Part shown: positions 1 through 5,807 of the stretch, piece after piece | Numbering within the stretch: position 1 is the first letter of the stretch | How the letters are laid out: each line of letters begins with the position of its first letter | DNA from: Holophaga sp. | Lineage (GTDB): Bacteria; Acidobacteriota; Holophagae; Holophagales; Holophagaceae | Assembly: GCA_030691225.1 (NCBI GenBank) | Contig: JAUYES010000678.1 | Span: 1-13,740, forward strand | Reading direction: 5' to 3' | DNA length: 13,740 bases | The notes under the pieces: model-generated | Seen by the model: only the letters and a program-made list of their open reading frames with translations | What the model was told of the DNA's origin: nothing | Databases searched by the model: none | Position numbers and translations under genes: made by a program

Positions 1-37
1 CTGCTGTTTGAATTAAATGTATGGTTTTGCTGTTTTT

Positions 38-160
38 CTAAGAGATTGTTCCTTCCTCAATCACTAGCCGATGGTCTAAAACCTGTTCAAGAGAATCTGG
101 CACCGTGCTGATGATGAAGTGGAATTCCCGAGTGCAATTGAACCGAAGCTGCCGGGACAT
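38..160 (-). pseudogene. Possible 40-codon remnant resembling an ABC-ATPase tail (weak)
   Basis: A 40-codon frame runs from an ATG at 160 to a TAG at 38-40. Its end, with residues such as FIISTVPDSLEQV followed by LVIEEGTIS, resembles the segment after Walker B in ABC ATPases, where an H-loop 'SHD' is followed by a 'vLeeGrI' strand. The expected H-loop His is absent (STVPD). There is no Shine-Dalgarno sequence, and a stop lies seven codons upstream in frame, so no complete domain can precede it here. It may be a decayed gene end or chance. I would not call it functional. Confidence 0.18.
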
Positions 161-182
161 GGCATGATCGAGATGTCACATG

Positions 183-224
183 GGCAGTATATTGCCAATC
201 TGCTTTTGTGCGCAATATATTGCC
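183..224 (+). promoter_or_regulatory. Twin palindromes, putative autoregulatory operator/promoter of the XRE-cupin gene
   Basis: GCAGTATATTGC at 184-195 and GCAATATATTGC at 212-223 match at 11 of 12 positions. The second is a perfect palindrome; the first is imperfect but gains a flanking G/C pair (183-196). They lie 28 bp apart, centre to centre. Each contains TATATT, a good -10 hexamer. TTGCCA at 192-197 could serve as a -35 for the second TATATT with an 18-bp spacer. Two similar dyads covering the -10 just upstream of an HTH regulator is the usual arrangement for autorepression. The binding protein is inferred. Confidence 0.55.
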
Positions 225-234
225 AGAGGTTTTC

Positions 235-804
235 ATGTCCTTCGATCCAGCCCACTTGCTCCAAACCATCGCCCTGAAACTTATCCAGAAACGGCGTGAG
301 CTGGATTGGAGCCAGCAAGACCTGGCGGACCATTCCCAGGTCAGCCGACGCATGATCGGGATGATCGAAAGCGGGGAAAGCAACGTAAGCCTGGCCACAC
401 TGGGACATCTCGCTGCGGCCTTGGGCATCACGTTTTCAGAGCTGGTGGGAAGTGGCAGTGCCTCGGGTGCCGAGGATGGAATCCGGCCCGACAGGGGGCT
501 GCAGGTCTGGCAAGGCAGTCGTCTCGGCACCAAGGTGGATCTCTTGCAGAGTTTTCCCGCATCCCGCTCGGTGGAGCTTTGGAAATGGACCATTGCTCCT
601 GGCGACCGCTATGAGGGAGAGCCGGATCTTCCGGGTTATCGGGAGATGCTCTATGTGGTGCGAGGCTCCTTGTCCCTTGAGCGTGAGGAAGGGACCCAAC
701 TACTCAGGGCCGGAGATGCCATCGCCTTTCCCTCGGACCGTCCCTACGCCTTTGTCAACAACGGCAAGAGCGATCTTGTGTTCGTGCTTAATGTTGTGGC
801 CTGA
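235..804 (+). CDS. XRE-family transcriptional regulator with C-terminal cupin domain
   Basis: A 189-aa cytoplasmic DNA-binding regulator. Residues 12-71 form an XRE/Cro-type HTH, with WSQQDLADHSQVSRRMIGMI spanning the helix-turn-helix and the typical 'IESGESNVSLATL' after it. Residues about 115-187 form a small cupin barrel, including the 'LLRAGDAIAFPSDRPYAFVN' strand pair typical of the sensor half. Proteins of this HTH-cupin design usually control one metabolic or transport operon, with the cupin binding a small ligand. The ligand cannot be read from the sequence. I chose the ATG at 235, which has AGAGG five nt upstream, over the in-frame GTG at 208, which falls between the two palindromes and has no SD. 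No obvious target gene follows on the same strand, since ftsE converges on it. Autoregulation through the upstream dyads is likely. Confidence 0.88.
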   Translation: MSFDPAHLLQTIALKLIQKRRELDWSQQDLADHSQVSRRMIGMIESGESNVSLATLGHLAAALGITFSELVGSGSASGAEDGIRPDRGLQVWQGSRLGTKVDLLQSFPASRSVELWKWTIAPGDRYEGEPDLPGYREMLYVVRGSLSLEREEGTQLLRAGDAIAFPSDRPYAFVNNGKSDLVFVLNVVA

Positions 805-854
805 TCAGGGGTTCCGGGTAGACCTCGGGAAGGCAGCAACACCCAAAAAAGGGC

Positions 855-1541
855 TCAAACGGTGACGGTGCTCGCCGGGGCGGGTAGATCGAAGGCCATA
901 CGGCCATGATCGAGCCCCAAGACTCGCTTCCGCATCCGCTGGATTAGGCTGCGATCGTGGGTGGCCACCATTACGGTGGTGCCGGAGCCATTAATGCGTT
1001 CGAACAGCTGCATGATTTCTTGGGCCAAATCCGGATCGAGGTTTCCGGTTGGTTCATCCGCAAGCAAAACGAGTGGGTCGTTGACCAAGGCCCGAGCGAT
1101 GGCGACGCGCTGCTGTTCACCACCCGAGAGTTGCATGGGGTAGCTGCTCAGTTTGTGCTGGAGGCCAACCATTTTCAGGGCCCGGAAGGCGCGCTGCTTC
1201 TGCTCGGAATGGCTGACTCCAAGGATTTTCAACACGAAAGCCACGTTTTCGAACACGGTTTGGGCTTGGATGAGCTTGAAATCCTGAAAGACCACACCGA
1301 GTTTGCGGCGCAGAAAGGGAATTTCCTTTTCGGGCATGCTGGCCAAGCGATGGCCCGCCATGCGTATTTCGCCGCTGGAGGGAACCTGTTCACGAAATAG
1401 CAGTTTGAGCAATGTGGATTTGCCCGCACCACTGGGGCCGGTCAGGAAAACAAACTCACCGGGCTCGATGTGGAAACTCACATCAGAAAGGGCTGTGTGA
1501 ATGCGGCCGTACTGCTTGCCGACGTGGGTAAGAGAGATCAT
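855..1541 (-). CDS. ftsE: Cell division ATP-binding protein FtsE
   Basis: A 228-aa ABC ATPase of the FtsE type, the usual family length. Visible motifs are Walker A GPSGAGKST (35-43), the Q-loop with Q86 in VVFQDFKL, the signature LSGGEQQRVAIARAL (138-152), Walker B LLADEP with catalytic E163, TGNLD (D-loop) and H195 in ATHD. 'VVFQDFKL' and 'DEPTGNLDP' are typical of FtsE. With FtsX it forms the FtsEX complex, which couples ATP hydrolysis to periplasmic activation of EnvC and septal amidases. No ftsX lies downstream, where the convergent regulator ends 50 bp away, or anywhere else in the window. An envC-like gene lies 1.4 kb upstream on the same strand. The ATG has no Shine-Dalgarno sequence. 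TAAACT lies six nt before it, so the mRNA may be leaderless. LolD/MacB-type ATPases are relatives, but the motif details favour FtsE. Confidence 0.88.
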   Translation of the reverse strand: MISLTHVGKQYGRIHTALSDVSFHIEPGEFVFLTGPSGAGKSTLLKLLFREQVPSSGEIRMAGHRLASMPEKEIPFLRRKLGVVFQDFKLIQAQTVFENVAFVLKILGVSHSEQKQRAFRALKMVGLQHKLSSYPMQLSGGEQQRVAIARALVNDPLVLLADEPTGNLDPDLAQEIMQLFERINGSGTTVMVATHDRSLIQRMRKRVLGLDHGRMAFDLPAPASTVTV

Positions 1542-1547
1542 GGAGCA

Positions 1548-1553
1548 AGTTTA
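1548..1553 (-). promoter_or_regulatory. Putative -10 (TAAACT) of ftsE, leaderless spacing
   Basis: Reading the minus strand, TAAACT is followed by six bases and then the ftsE ATG (1539-1541). This places the expected transcription start on or next to the ATG. No good -35 is visible at 16-19 bp. The same geometry recurs at 5338-5343 and 6675-6680. Confidence 0.35.
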
Positions 1554-1646
1554 GCGCAGGGAACTCACGGTTGCCTTGACAGTCTTGGCCAATAGGGAGG
1601 AACCTAGCGACTTTGCGACTACAAGACTGATCGCCTGGAGATACGC

Positions 1647-2741
1647 GTGTTTGGAAAAACCTCAGAAGGTAGTACCGCTCGGTTGGTGCAGCTCTGTGCC
1701 GGCTATTTTCTTTTCTATGTGGCCACAGGGCTAATCGTCAAGGTTTTCACCGGAAGCGTGAATGGGGCCCCCCCGCGCATGAATGATATGGCTTTCCTGG
1801 CCTACAACACGTTCGGGGCCAATCTCACGTGTCTGCTACCGGCGGTGATTCTGGGATGGTGGCGGATGAAGAGCATTCGGCCCATTCGCATCGGCAGATG
1901 GGAATTTCCATCCGAACTCCTCTACATCATCCCCAGTGGAATATGCACGGCCGTGGTCATTCCCACGACTACCCTCATGTATACCCTTCCCATTTCGGTG
2001 ATGGTGGCCATGGTCATCATGCGCGCCAGCGTCATCGTGATTGGACGCCTGGTGGATGGTGTACAGATTGCCCAGGGCATTCTCACCAAGAAGGTGTACT
2101 GGGAGGAAAATGCAGCGGTGGCTTTTGCCGTGCTGGCGGCCGGTATCGAGTTGTTGGGCAGCAACGGCGGCAGTTTCGATTTCATTCGTAACCGCGTGGC
2201 CATGATCATTCTTACGAGCTACATCGTTGCCTACGCGATCCGCATCTACATCATGAACTACTACAAAAATACGCGCCCCAAGGGCGCTCCCTTGGATAAC
2301 CGTGCCTTCTTTGCTACCGAGCAGATTGCGGCTTCGCTCACCATGGTGGTGCTCGCCACCTTCGTTTACTTTTCTCCGCGGCTCTTTGCCGATTGGGGCG
2401 ATTTGCGGCAAATCGCCGATTTCGTTTCGGCAATTCAGTCACCCGTGCCCACCTGGATTTGGGCGGCACTCTCGGGGGTAGCGTTTGGTGTGGTGGCCTT
2501 TTTTAGTGTCTTCATCTTCATGTTCAAGGGGCGCACCGCGACGTTTACGGGCCTAGTGAATCGGCTCACGTCGCTGGTGGCGGGTACCACCGCAACGCTG
2601 CTGGGCTGGGCTTTCTTCGGCAGCAAATTTCCCAGCCTTCAAAACTGGGTGAGTCTCGGCTTTGTTTTGGTGGCCGTGGCCTTCCTAACGCGGGCGGAAC
2701 GGAAACGCGCTGGGGAACTCATGGCAGCGAAGGAAATTTGA
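1647..2741 (+). CDS. DMT/EamA-like 10-TM integral membrane protein
   Basis: A 364-aa, very hydrophobic protein with about ten predicted membrane segments, near residues 14-34, 48-72, 91-111, 116-134, 156-171, 184-203, 226-243, 270-293, 300-323 and 332-348, ending in a basic cytosolic tail (RAERKRAGE). Ten segments, with a pattern like 'LMYTLPISVMVAMVIMRAS' in the fourth, resembles the drug/metabolite transporter (DMT) superfamily, but no substrate can be named and membership is tentative. Translation starts at the GTG at 1647, with TGGAG ending six nt upstream. An ATG further in would delete the first membrane segment. It is divergent from ftsE across 105 bp. A perfect TTGACA lies at 1576-1581, but no acceptable -10 follows it. 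The gene sits, in opposite orientation, between ftsE and the EnvC operon. A division role is not implied. Confidence 0.72.
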   Translation: MFGKTSEGSTARLVQLCAGYFLFYVATGLIVKVFTGSVNGAPPRMNDMAFLAYNTFGANLTCLLPAVILGWWRMKSIRPIRIGRWEFPSELLYIIPSGICTAVVIPTTTLMYTLPISVMVAMVIMRASVIVIGRLVDGVQIAQGILTKKVYWEENAAVAFAVLAAGIELLGSNGGSFDFIRNRVAMIILTSYIVAYAIRIYIMNYYKNTRPKGAPLDNRAFFATEQIAASLTMVVLATFVYFSPRLFADWGDLRQIADFVSAIQSPVPTWIWAALSGVAFGVVAFFSVFIFMFKGRTATFTGLVNRLTSLVAGTTATLLGWAFFGSKFPSLQNWVSLGFVLVAVAFLTRAERKRAGELMAAKEI

Positions 2742-2749
2742 GGCAAAAG

Positions 2750-2770
2750 TTTGAGCCACTTTTGAAGATC
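2750..2770 (-). pseudogene. Older remnant of an envC-like tail (DLQKWLK)
   Basis: Seven minus-strand codons from GAT at 2770 read D-L-Q-K-W-L-K, matching D-P-Q-K-W-L-K of envC at six of seven residues. They lie exactly one repeat period (102 bp) beyond the second copy. The similarity then fades, and the downstream gene end (TGA at 2739-2741, plus strand) follows. It is more decayed than the copy at 2837-2872. Confidence 0.5.
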
Positions 2771-2836
2771 TTTATAGCCTCGGCTGCGCGGAGACCAAGA
2801 CTTTCATCACAACGGTGTCGAGGTGGTCCAGGTGGT

Positions 2837-2872
2837 TTACTTGTAATTTTGTTTTAACCACTTCTGCGGATC
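2837..2872 (-). pseudogene. Remnant of a second envC-like 3' end (tail DPQKWLKQNYK-stop)
   Basis: On the minus strand, 12 codons (GAT at 2872 to TAA at 2837) read DPQKWLKQNYK-stop, against DPQKWLKQKYK-stop at the end of envC (2975-2940). All seven base differences fall at third codon positions. Five are synonymous sense changes, one is TAA for TAG, and one gives N for K. This is the pattern of two coding copies that diverged under selection before one lost the rest of its body. Upstream of the tail the envC reading frame is not recognisable. The sequence there reads into stops and at best shows faint similarity (a LGIR-like stretch in another frame) to GPRLGFEIR. Confidence 0.65.
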
Positions 2873-2877
2873 ATATT

Positions 2878-2898
2878 GGCATCCGCTGCGCGGATACC
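2878..2898. other. Short hairpin in repeat unit 2
   Basis: ATCCGC-TGC-GCGGAT (2881-2895) is a perfect 6-bp stem with a 3-nt loop, extended by two G-C pairs past one mismatch. The matching place in unit 1 (2779-2793) has CTCGGC-TGC-GCGGAG, where the outer pair has changed from A-T to C-G but one inner pair is a G-G mismatch. There is no T-run on either side, so a classical terminator is not indicated. Confidence 0.35.
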
Positions 2899-2939
2899 AA
2901 GGCCTTCATCACAACGGTTTGTGAGCAGGTGCAGGTGGT

Positions 2940-4082
2940 CTACTTGTATTTCTGCTTCAACCATTTCTGCGGGTCTTGTGGCTGAGCTAGGTAGCGGATT
3001 TCGAAGCCGAGGCGTGGGCCGTCCATGGTGTCACCTACGGTGCCGATGGCTTCGCCTTGGCGCAGGATCTGGCCCTTGGCCACCTGGAAGCTCCGCAGAT
3101 GGGTATAGAGGCTGAAATACCCGCTACCATGATCCAAAATCACCATGGGGCCATAGCTCTGGTAGGTGTCAGCAAAGACCACCTTGCCTTCGGCACCACA
3201 CATCACGGGTGCGCCTGCTTCAGCGGTGATCAGGAGGCCAGACTGAACGGTTTTGGTCTTAAACCGGGGGTGCAGATGCTCCCCAAAGCTCTGCGCTAGC
3301 ATGCCATTCACGGGGCGGGCTAATTCTCCTTTCAGGCTTGGGAAGGAAACGGCGGTTTCGAAGGCATCGCTGCGGGCTTTGCCGAGCAGCTGAGACAGCA
3401 TTCGCTCGAGTTGGATGGCCTCTTCTGCCAACTCTGCTTGGACTTCCTTTTGACGTGATTCATCCTGCTTGAGCCCATCTAAAAACCCTTGCAGTCGCTC
3501 TTCGTTCAGCAGCAAGGAACTCTGTAATTCAATGGCCTCGCGCTCCTCCTGGGCTAGTTTGGTCAGGGCGACTTGGAGTTCCTTTTCCCGAAGTAGCAGG
3601 TCGGCCTGGAGGCGCTGCACCTGTTCGAGCTTCCGCCGTTGACGGCCGCGCCAAAAATCCAGGTAACGACCCTGCGTCAGAAATTCTTCGAATCCTTCCG
3701 TGGAGGGAAAGAGCCCAAGCCCGCCCATGGGGCCGAGAGCTTGCATCCAGCGGATCTGGGTTCGAATCTCGGAGCGCAGTTTGATTATGTCTTTGTGAAT
3801 ATTTTCCTTCGTAGAGGTGATCTGACGAACTTCCTGTTCGGCCTGGTCGCGTTTCAACTTGGCGCCTTCTGCTTGCGCTCGCATGCGATCCGCCTGAAGG
3901 GAGATCGCTTGAAGGTCCACCAGTACGCCTTTCCGGCGTTTCTTTAGGGCGCTTAGTTGCTGATCCACCTGGGAAAGGCGGGCCTGAATTTGGGCCAAGC
4001 GCTGCTTCAGCTGTCCCGTGTCCTGAGTGGGCTGGGCCATCAACGTCAGGGCGACGAACACCGGGAAAGGGGAAAACTTCAA
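2940..4082 (-). CDS. envC: EnvC-like murein hydrolase activator (coiled coil + degenerate LytM/M23 domain)
   Basis: A 380-aa exported protein (E. coli EnvC is 419 aa). Residues 1-16 are a short signal peptide ending near LTLMA-Q. About 23-250 is a long, charged coiled coil (QLKQRLAQIQARLSQVDQQL and onward). About 257-380 is a LytM fold ending in a DPQKWL tail. All zinc-ligand positions are lost: Q280 and L284 replace the His and Asp of HxGxD, and RLGFE (357-361) replaces HLHFE. H328 in YTHL is kept. This matches EnvC-type activators, which bind and open amidases without cutting peptidoglycan themselves. The TTG at 4082 overlaps the previous gene's stop as TTGA and has GGAG six nt upstream; an ATG at residue 15 would remove the signal peptide. 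FtsEX is the known partner, and ftsE lies 1.4 kb downstream. Confidence 0.82.
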   Translation of the reverse strand: MKFSPFPVFVALTLMAQPTQDTGQLKQRLAQIQARLSQVDQQLSALKKRRKGVLVDLQAISLQADRMRAQAEGAKLKRDQAEQEVRQITSTKENIHKDIIKLRSEIRTQIRWMQALGPMGGLGLFPSTEGFEEFLTQGRYLDFWRGRQRRKLEQVQRLQADLLLREKELQVALTKLAQEEREAIELQSSLLLNEERLQGFLDGLKQDESRQKEVQAELAEEAIQLERMLSQLLGKARSDAFETAVSFPSLKGELARPVNGMLAQSFGEHLHPRFKTKTVQSGLLITAEAGAPVMCGAEGKVVFADTYQSYGPMVILDHGSGYFSLYTHLRSFQVAKGQILRQGEAIGTVGDTMDGPRLGFEIRYLAQPQDPQKWLKQKYK

Positions 4083-4828
4083 GCCTTGCTCCGTTTGGCG
4101 GCTTTGCCTGGTAGAAGGAGCAACAGGATCGCTAGTAAAAGTGGGCCGCCGATGCTCAGCGGCAGAGCGTTCCAGGCCAGAGGCTCCCGGGGCAGGCTTT
4201 CGGTGGGAAATAGGTGCCCCAGGAAGGCGAGGCTCTTTACGAGCGCCTTGGGCATTTCCAGATCCAGCCCGAATTCGCCGATCCAGGCCATTAACTTTCC
4301 AACAGCGGCCAGGCTAAATGCCAGCAAAATGGCGATGCCACGGTTCGATTTGACGACCATGGATAGGGCCACGGTCCAGAGCAGAAGCTGGATGCCCAGA
4401 ATTACGGCGTTTAAATCGGCCTGCAAAATCGAAGGAGCAAACGGTGATCCCAATAGGCGATAGCCAGCCGCCAGCATGGGAAGCATGGCTACTTGACTAA
4501 GAAACAGGCCGTGCACGATGGCCAGCCCTAGCCCCAGAAAGAGTCCCTTGAATCGCTCGCCTTTCGCGGAAGCAGCGGCCCGGTCAGCTACGGGGAGATA
4601 TCCGCCGAGCAGGATCACGGCAGGAACGATGGTGTAGATCAGGCGAGCCAAGGCGTCGGTGACATAGGGCTTTGTGTCCTGCATTCCGAGGGGGATCCCG
4701 GTCCCGAAGATCACAAGCTGGCTCCCGTCTCCACCAAATCCCTGAATTCCGCCGAGTACCAGGCCTGCCAGGAGCAAGAAGGCGCAAGCCCAAACAATGC
4801 GGAAGAGACTACTACCAAAGCGATCCAT
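4079..4828 (-). CDS. Six-TM membrane protein, ABC-2 permease-like (unassigned)
   Basis: A 249-aa integral membrane protein with about six hydrophobic segments, near residues 9-28, 47-65, 79-102, 120-142, 148-170 and 213-234, and a basic C-terminus (KAAKRSKA). The pattern of a conserved basic turn (VVKSNRG) followed by two helices and a last C-terminal helix recalls ABC-2-type permeases, but no linked ATPase is present and the call is tentative. It is not FtsX-like: FtsX has four helices and one large periplasmic loop after the first. The ATG at 4828 is preceded by GGAG at 6-nt spacing. A longer reading from TTG at 4873 would overlap the upstream stop as TTGA but has badly placed SD bases. Its own stop overlaps the envC start. 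Expression with envC suggests an envelope role. Confidence 0.7.
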   Translation of the reverse strand: MDRFGSSLFRIVWACAFLLLAGLVLGGIQGFGGDGSQLVIFGTGIPLGMQDTKPYVTDALARLIYTIVPAVILLGGYLPVADRAAASAKGERFKGLFLGLGLAIVHGLFLSQVAMLPMLAAGYRLLGSPFAPSILQADLNAVILGIQLLLWTVALSMVVKSNRGIAILLAFSLAAVGKLMAWIGEFGLDLEMPKALVKSLAFLGHLFPTESLPREPLAWNALPLSIGGPLLLAILLLLLPGKAAKRSKA

Positions 4829-4869
4829 TGGTTTCTCCAAGATGCCTATGATTCTAGCGGCCTGACGAT

Positions 4870-5331
4870 TCAATCCTCTGGGTCTTCATCGCCAATTTCG
4901 GGATTGATGCGTGTCCACCGGGCGTGGGCTTCGAAGGCCGGGTTTTCCAATTGGGCCAAAAAGGACTCCATTCGTTTTCCCCAAGGGCTTTGGCTGGCGC
5001 GGCCCTCCGGCACGTACGGCAGCAGATCGGCGGGGGCTTCTTCCAGGCAGAGTTGAGTCAGGGTAAGGCTTTGTTGATAGTTTTCGCCCACAGGGGTGAG
5101 ATTGGTGGCCAAATCGCCGATCAGCTCCGCAAGGTCGTCATCACAATCTTCGAGCAGGTCCTCTAGGACTTCGGCGGTCTGCTCCCTGGCGCGTAGTAAT
5201 TTCGCGTGAAGCCGCTCTAACTCTTTGGCGGGAGCGTTTGAAGCCAGGGCGTGAGCCGCATCCTCGAGGTGAGGATGGAGCTTCTTGAACAAGAGTTGCA
5301 GGGTGGTTTCGGCGGGGGTCAGGGATTCCAT
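4870..5331 (-). CDS. Hypothetical acidic helical protein, first gene of the envC unit
   Basis: A 153-aa soluble protein I do not recognise. It is strongly acidic, with an EDLLEDCDDDLAELI stretch near 56-70 and a terminal EIGDEDPED. It has no signal peptide or membrane segment and is probably mostly helical. It begins the run 5331 to 2940 (this gene, the six-TM protein, envC). Its TGA (4870-4872) overlaps a possible TTG of the next gene, whose better ATG lies 45 nt further on. The ATG at 5331 has only AGG right next to it as a possible SD, while TAGAAT lies six nt upstream, so a leaderless mRNA is possible. Base composition and codon use match its neighbours. Conservation of gene order would be the best clue to its function. 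Confidence 0.62.
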   Translation of the reverse strand: MESLTPAETTLQLLFKKLHPHLEDAAHALASNAPAKELERLHAKLLRAREQTAEVLEDLLEDCDDDLAELIGDLATNLTPVGENYQQSLTLTQLCLEEAPADLLPYVPEGRASQSPWGKRMESFLAQLENPAFEAHARWTRINPEIGDEDPED

Positions 5332-5337
5332 ACCTGA

Positions 5338-5343
5338 ATTCTA
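5338..5343 (-). promoter_or_regulatory. Putative -10 (TAGAAT) of the hypothetical-envC unit, leaderless spacing
   Basis: On the minus strand TAGAAT is followed by six bases and the ATG at 5329-5331. No clear -35 is seen. The hexamer matches TATAAT at five of six positions. Confidence 0.4.
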
Positions 5344-5399
5344 GCGGCGGAAATTGGTGACTGGTCCATGGAATGGATGGCCCTGCTTTGCTGCTCATC

Positions 5400-5423
5400 T
5401 GGGATAATGCACTCCAGGAGTGC
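5400..5423 (+). promoter_or_regulatory. Extended -10 and 15-nt palindrome before the Hpt gene
   Basis: TGGGATAAT (5400-5408) fits an extended -10 (TGn plus GATAAT). It is followed at once by GCACTCC-A-GGAGTGC (5409-5423), a perfect inverted repeat of two 7-nt arms. The right arm contains the ribosome binding site (CAGGAG, 5415-5420, six nt before the ATG). The palindrome covers the expected transcription start, so it could be an operator. No -35 is evident. Confidence 0.42.
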
Positions 5424-5426
5424 CCC

Positions 5427-5807
5427 ATGAATTTAGATGCCGTCCCATCGCTTGAGATTCTGGACCAGGAAGTGATGCGTCAGCTATTGGATTTGGATGA
5501 TGGGGAATTGGGGCTCATCAACGAAATGTGTGTACTTTTTCGGGAGGACACCCCTCCCCGAATGGCCCAGCTCGAAGAGGGCATTTGCGCCAAAGATGGG
5601 GAGCAGATTGGCGACATGGCCCATGCCGTGAAAGGGGCTGCCAGCACGATGGGAGCGCCCAGAGTTCGTGCCCTCGCCCAGATGCTGGAAACGGGTGGAC
5701 GCACGGGCATTTACCCCGGGGATCCAACTGAAATCCTCGAAAAATTAAAAATCGCCTTCACCGAGGCCTTGGCGGCGTTGGAGCAATTCATTGCTTCGAA
5801 AAGCTAA
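5427..5807 (+). CDS. Single-domain histidine phosphotransfer (Hpt) protein
   Basis: A 126-aa soluble protein that is essentially one Hpt four-helix domain. The phosphoacceptor is H66 in MAHAVKGAASTMGA, matching the Hpt consensus 'aHxLKGaaxxlGa', with K69 and G70 conserved. The preceding helix (INEMCVLFREDTPPRMAQLE) is also typical. Such proteins relay phosphate between hybrid histidine kinases and response regulators. No kinase or receiver gene is in the window, so it is an orphan here. The ATG at 5427 has CAGGAG at ideal spacing. The frame is open to an ATG at 5373, but that would include the promoter-like -10. It is divergent from the envC unit, and its TAA abuts the stop of the convergent transglycosylase gene. 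Confidence 0.82.
   Translation: MNLDAVPSLEILDQEVMRQLLDLDDGELGLINEMCVLFREDTPPRMAQLEEGICAKDGEQIGDMAHAVKGAASTMGAPRVRALAQMLETGGRTGIYPGDPTEILEKLKIAFTEALAALEQFIASKS

Larger units (their letters stand above)
2749..2953 (-). repeat. Two tandem units (102 and 103 bp) derived from the envC 3' end and flank
   Basis: Unit 1 (2749-2850) and unit 2 (2851-2953) align along their whole length with one indel. The envC coding end (2954-2978) begins a third copy. On the plus strand both units share GCTGCGCGGA (2783 and 2885), then ACCAAG, then TTCATCACAACGGT. The GAT/GAC codon opening the envC-like tail occurs at 2770, 2872 and 2975, giving spacings of 102 and 103. The flank shared by units 1 and 2 (33 nt from GCTGCG to ACGGT) differs at only three positions, while the coding-like tails differ more. 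Confidence 0.8.

Noticed and set aside
208..234. N-terminal extension of the XRE-cupin protein from GTG 208
   Set aside because: The GTG has no Shine-Dalgarno sequence and lies between the two palindromes; ATG 235 has AGAGG at good spacing and starts the usual family N-terminus.
836..857. CCC-T6-GGG beyond ftsE as a terminator
   Set aside because: The T-run sits in the loop of a 3-bp stem and not after a stable hairpin.
1576..1581. Perfect TTGACA as a promoter for the DMT-like gene
   Set aside because: No acceptable -10 occurs 16-18 bp downstream, so a promoter is not supported by sequence alone.
1836..2411. 191-codon minus-strand ORF opposite the DMT-like gene
   Set aside because: It is His-rich with no recognisable domain, the expected shadow of a membrane-protein gene.
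2744..2764. CAAAAGT-ttgagcc-ACTTTTG stem as a terminator of the DMT-like gene
   Set aside because: The 7-bp stem is AT-rich with a 7-nt loop and no T-run after it. Much of it is explained as the decayed envC tail (DLQKWLK).
2872..2909. Mini-ORFs in the repeat flanks (MKALVSAQRMPI; MKVLVSAQPRL in unit 1)
   Set aside because: They have 12 and 11 codons and no ribosome binding site. The similarity follows from the repeat itself and does not show coding.
4829..4873. TTG 4873 start for the six-TM protein (TTGA overlap)
   Set aside because: Its SD-like bases touch the start codon. ATG 4828 has GGAG at 6 nt and starts just before the first membrane helix. Coupling at 4873 remains possible but is less likely.
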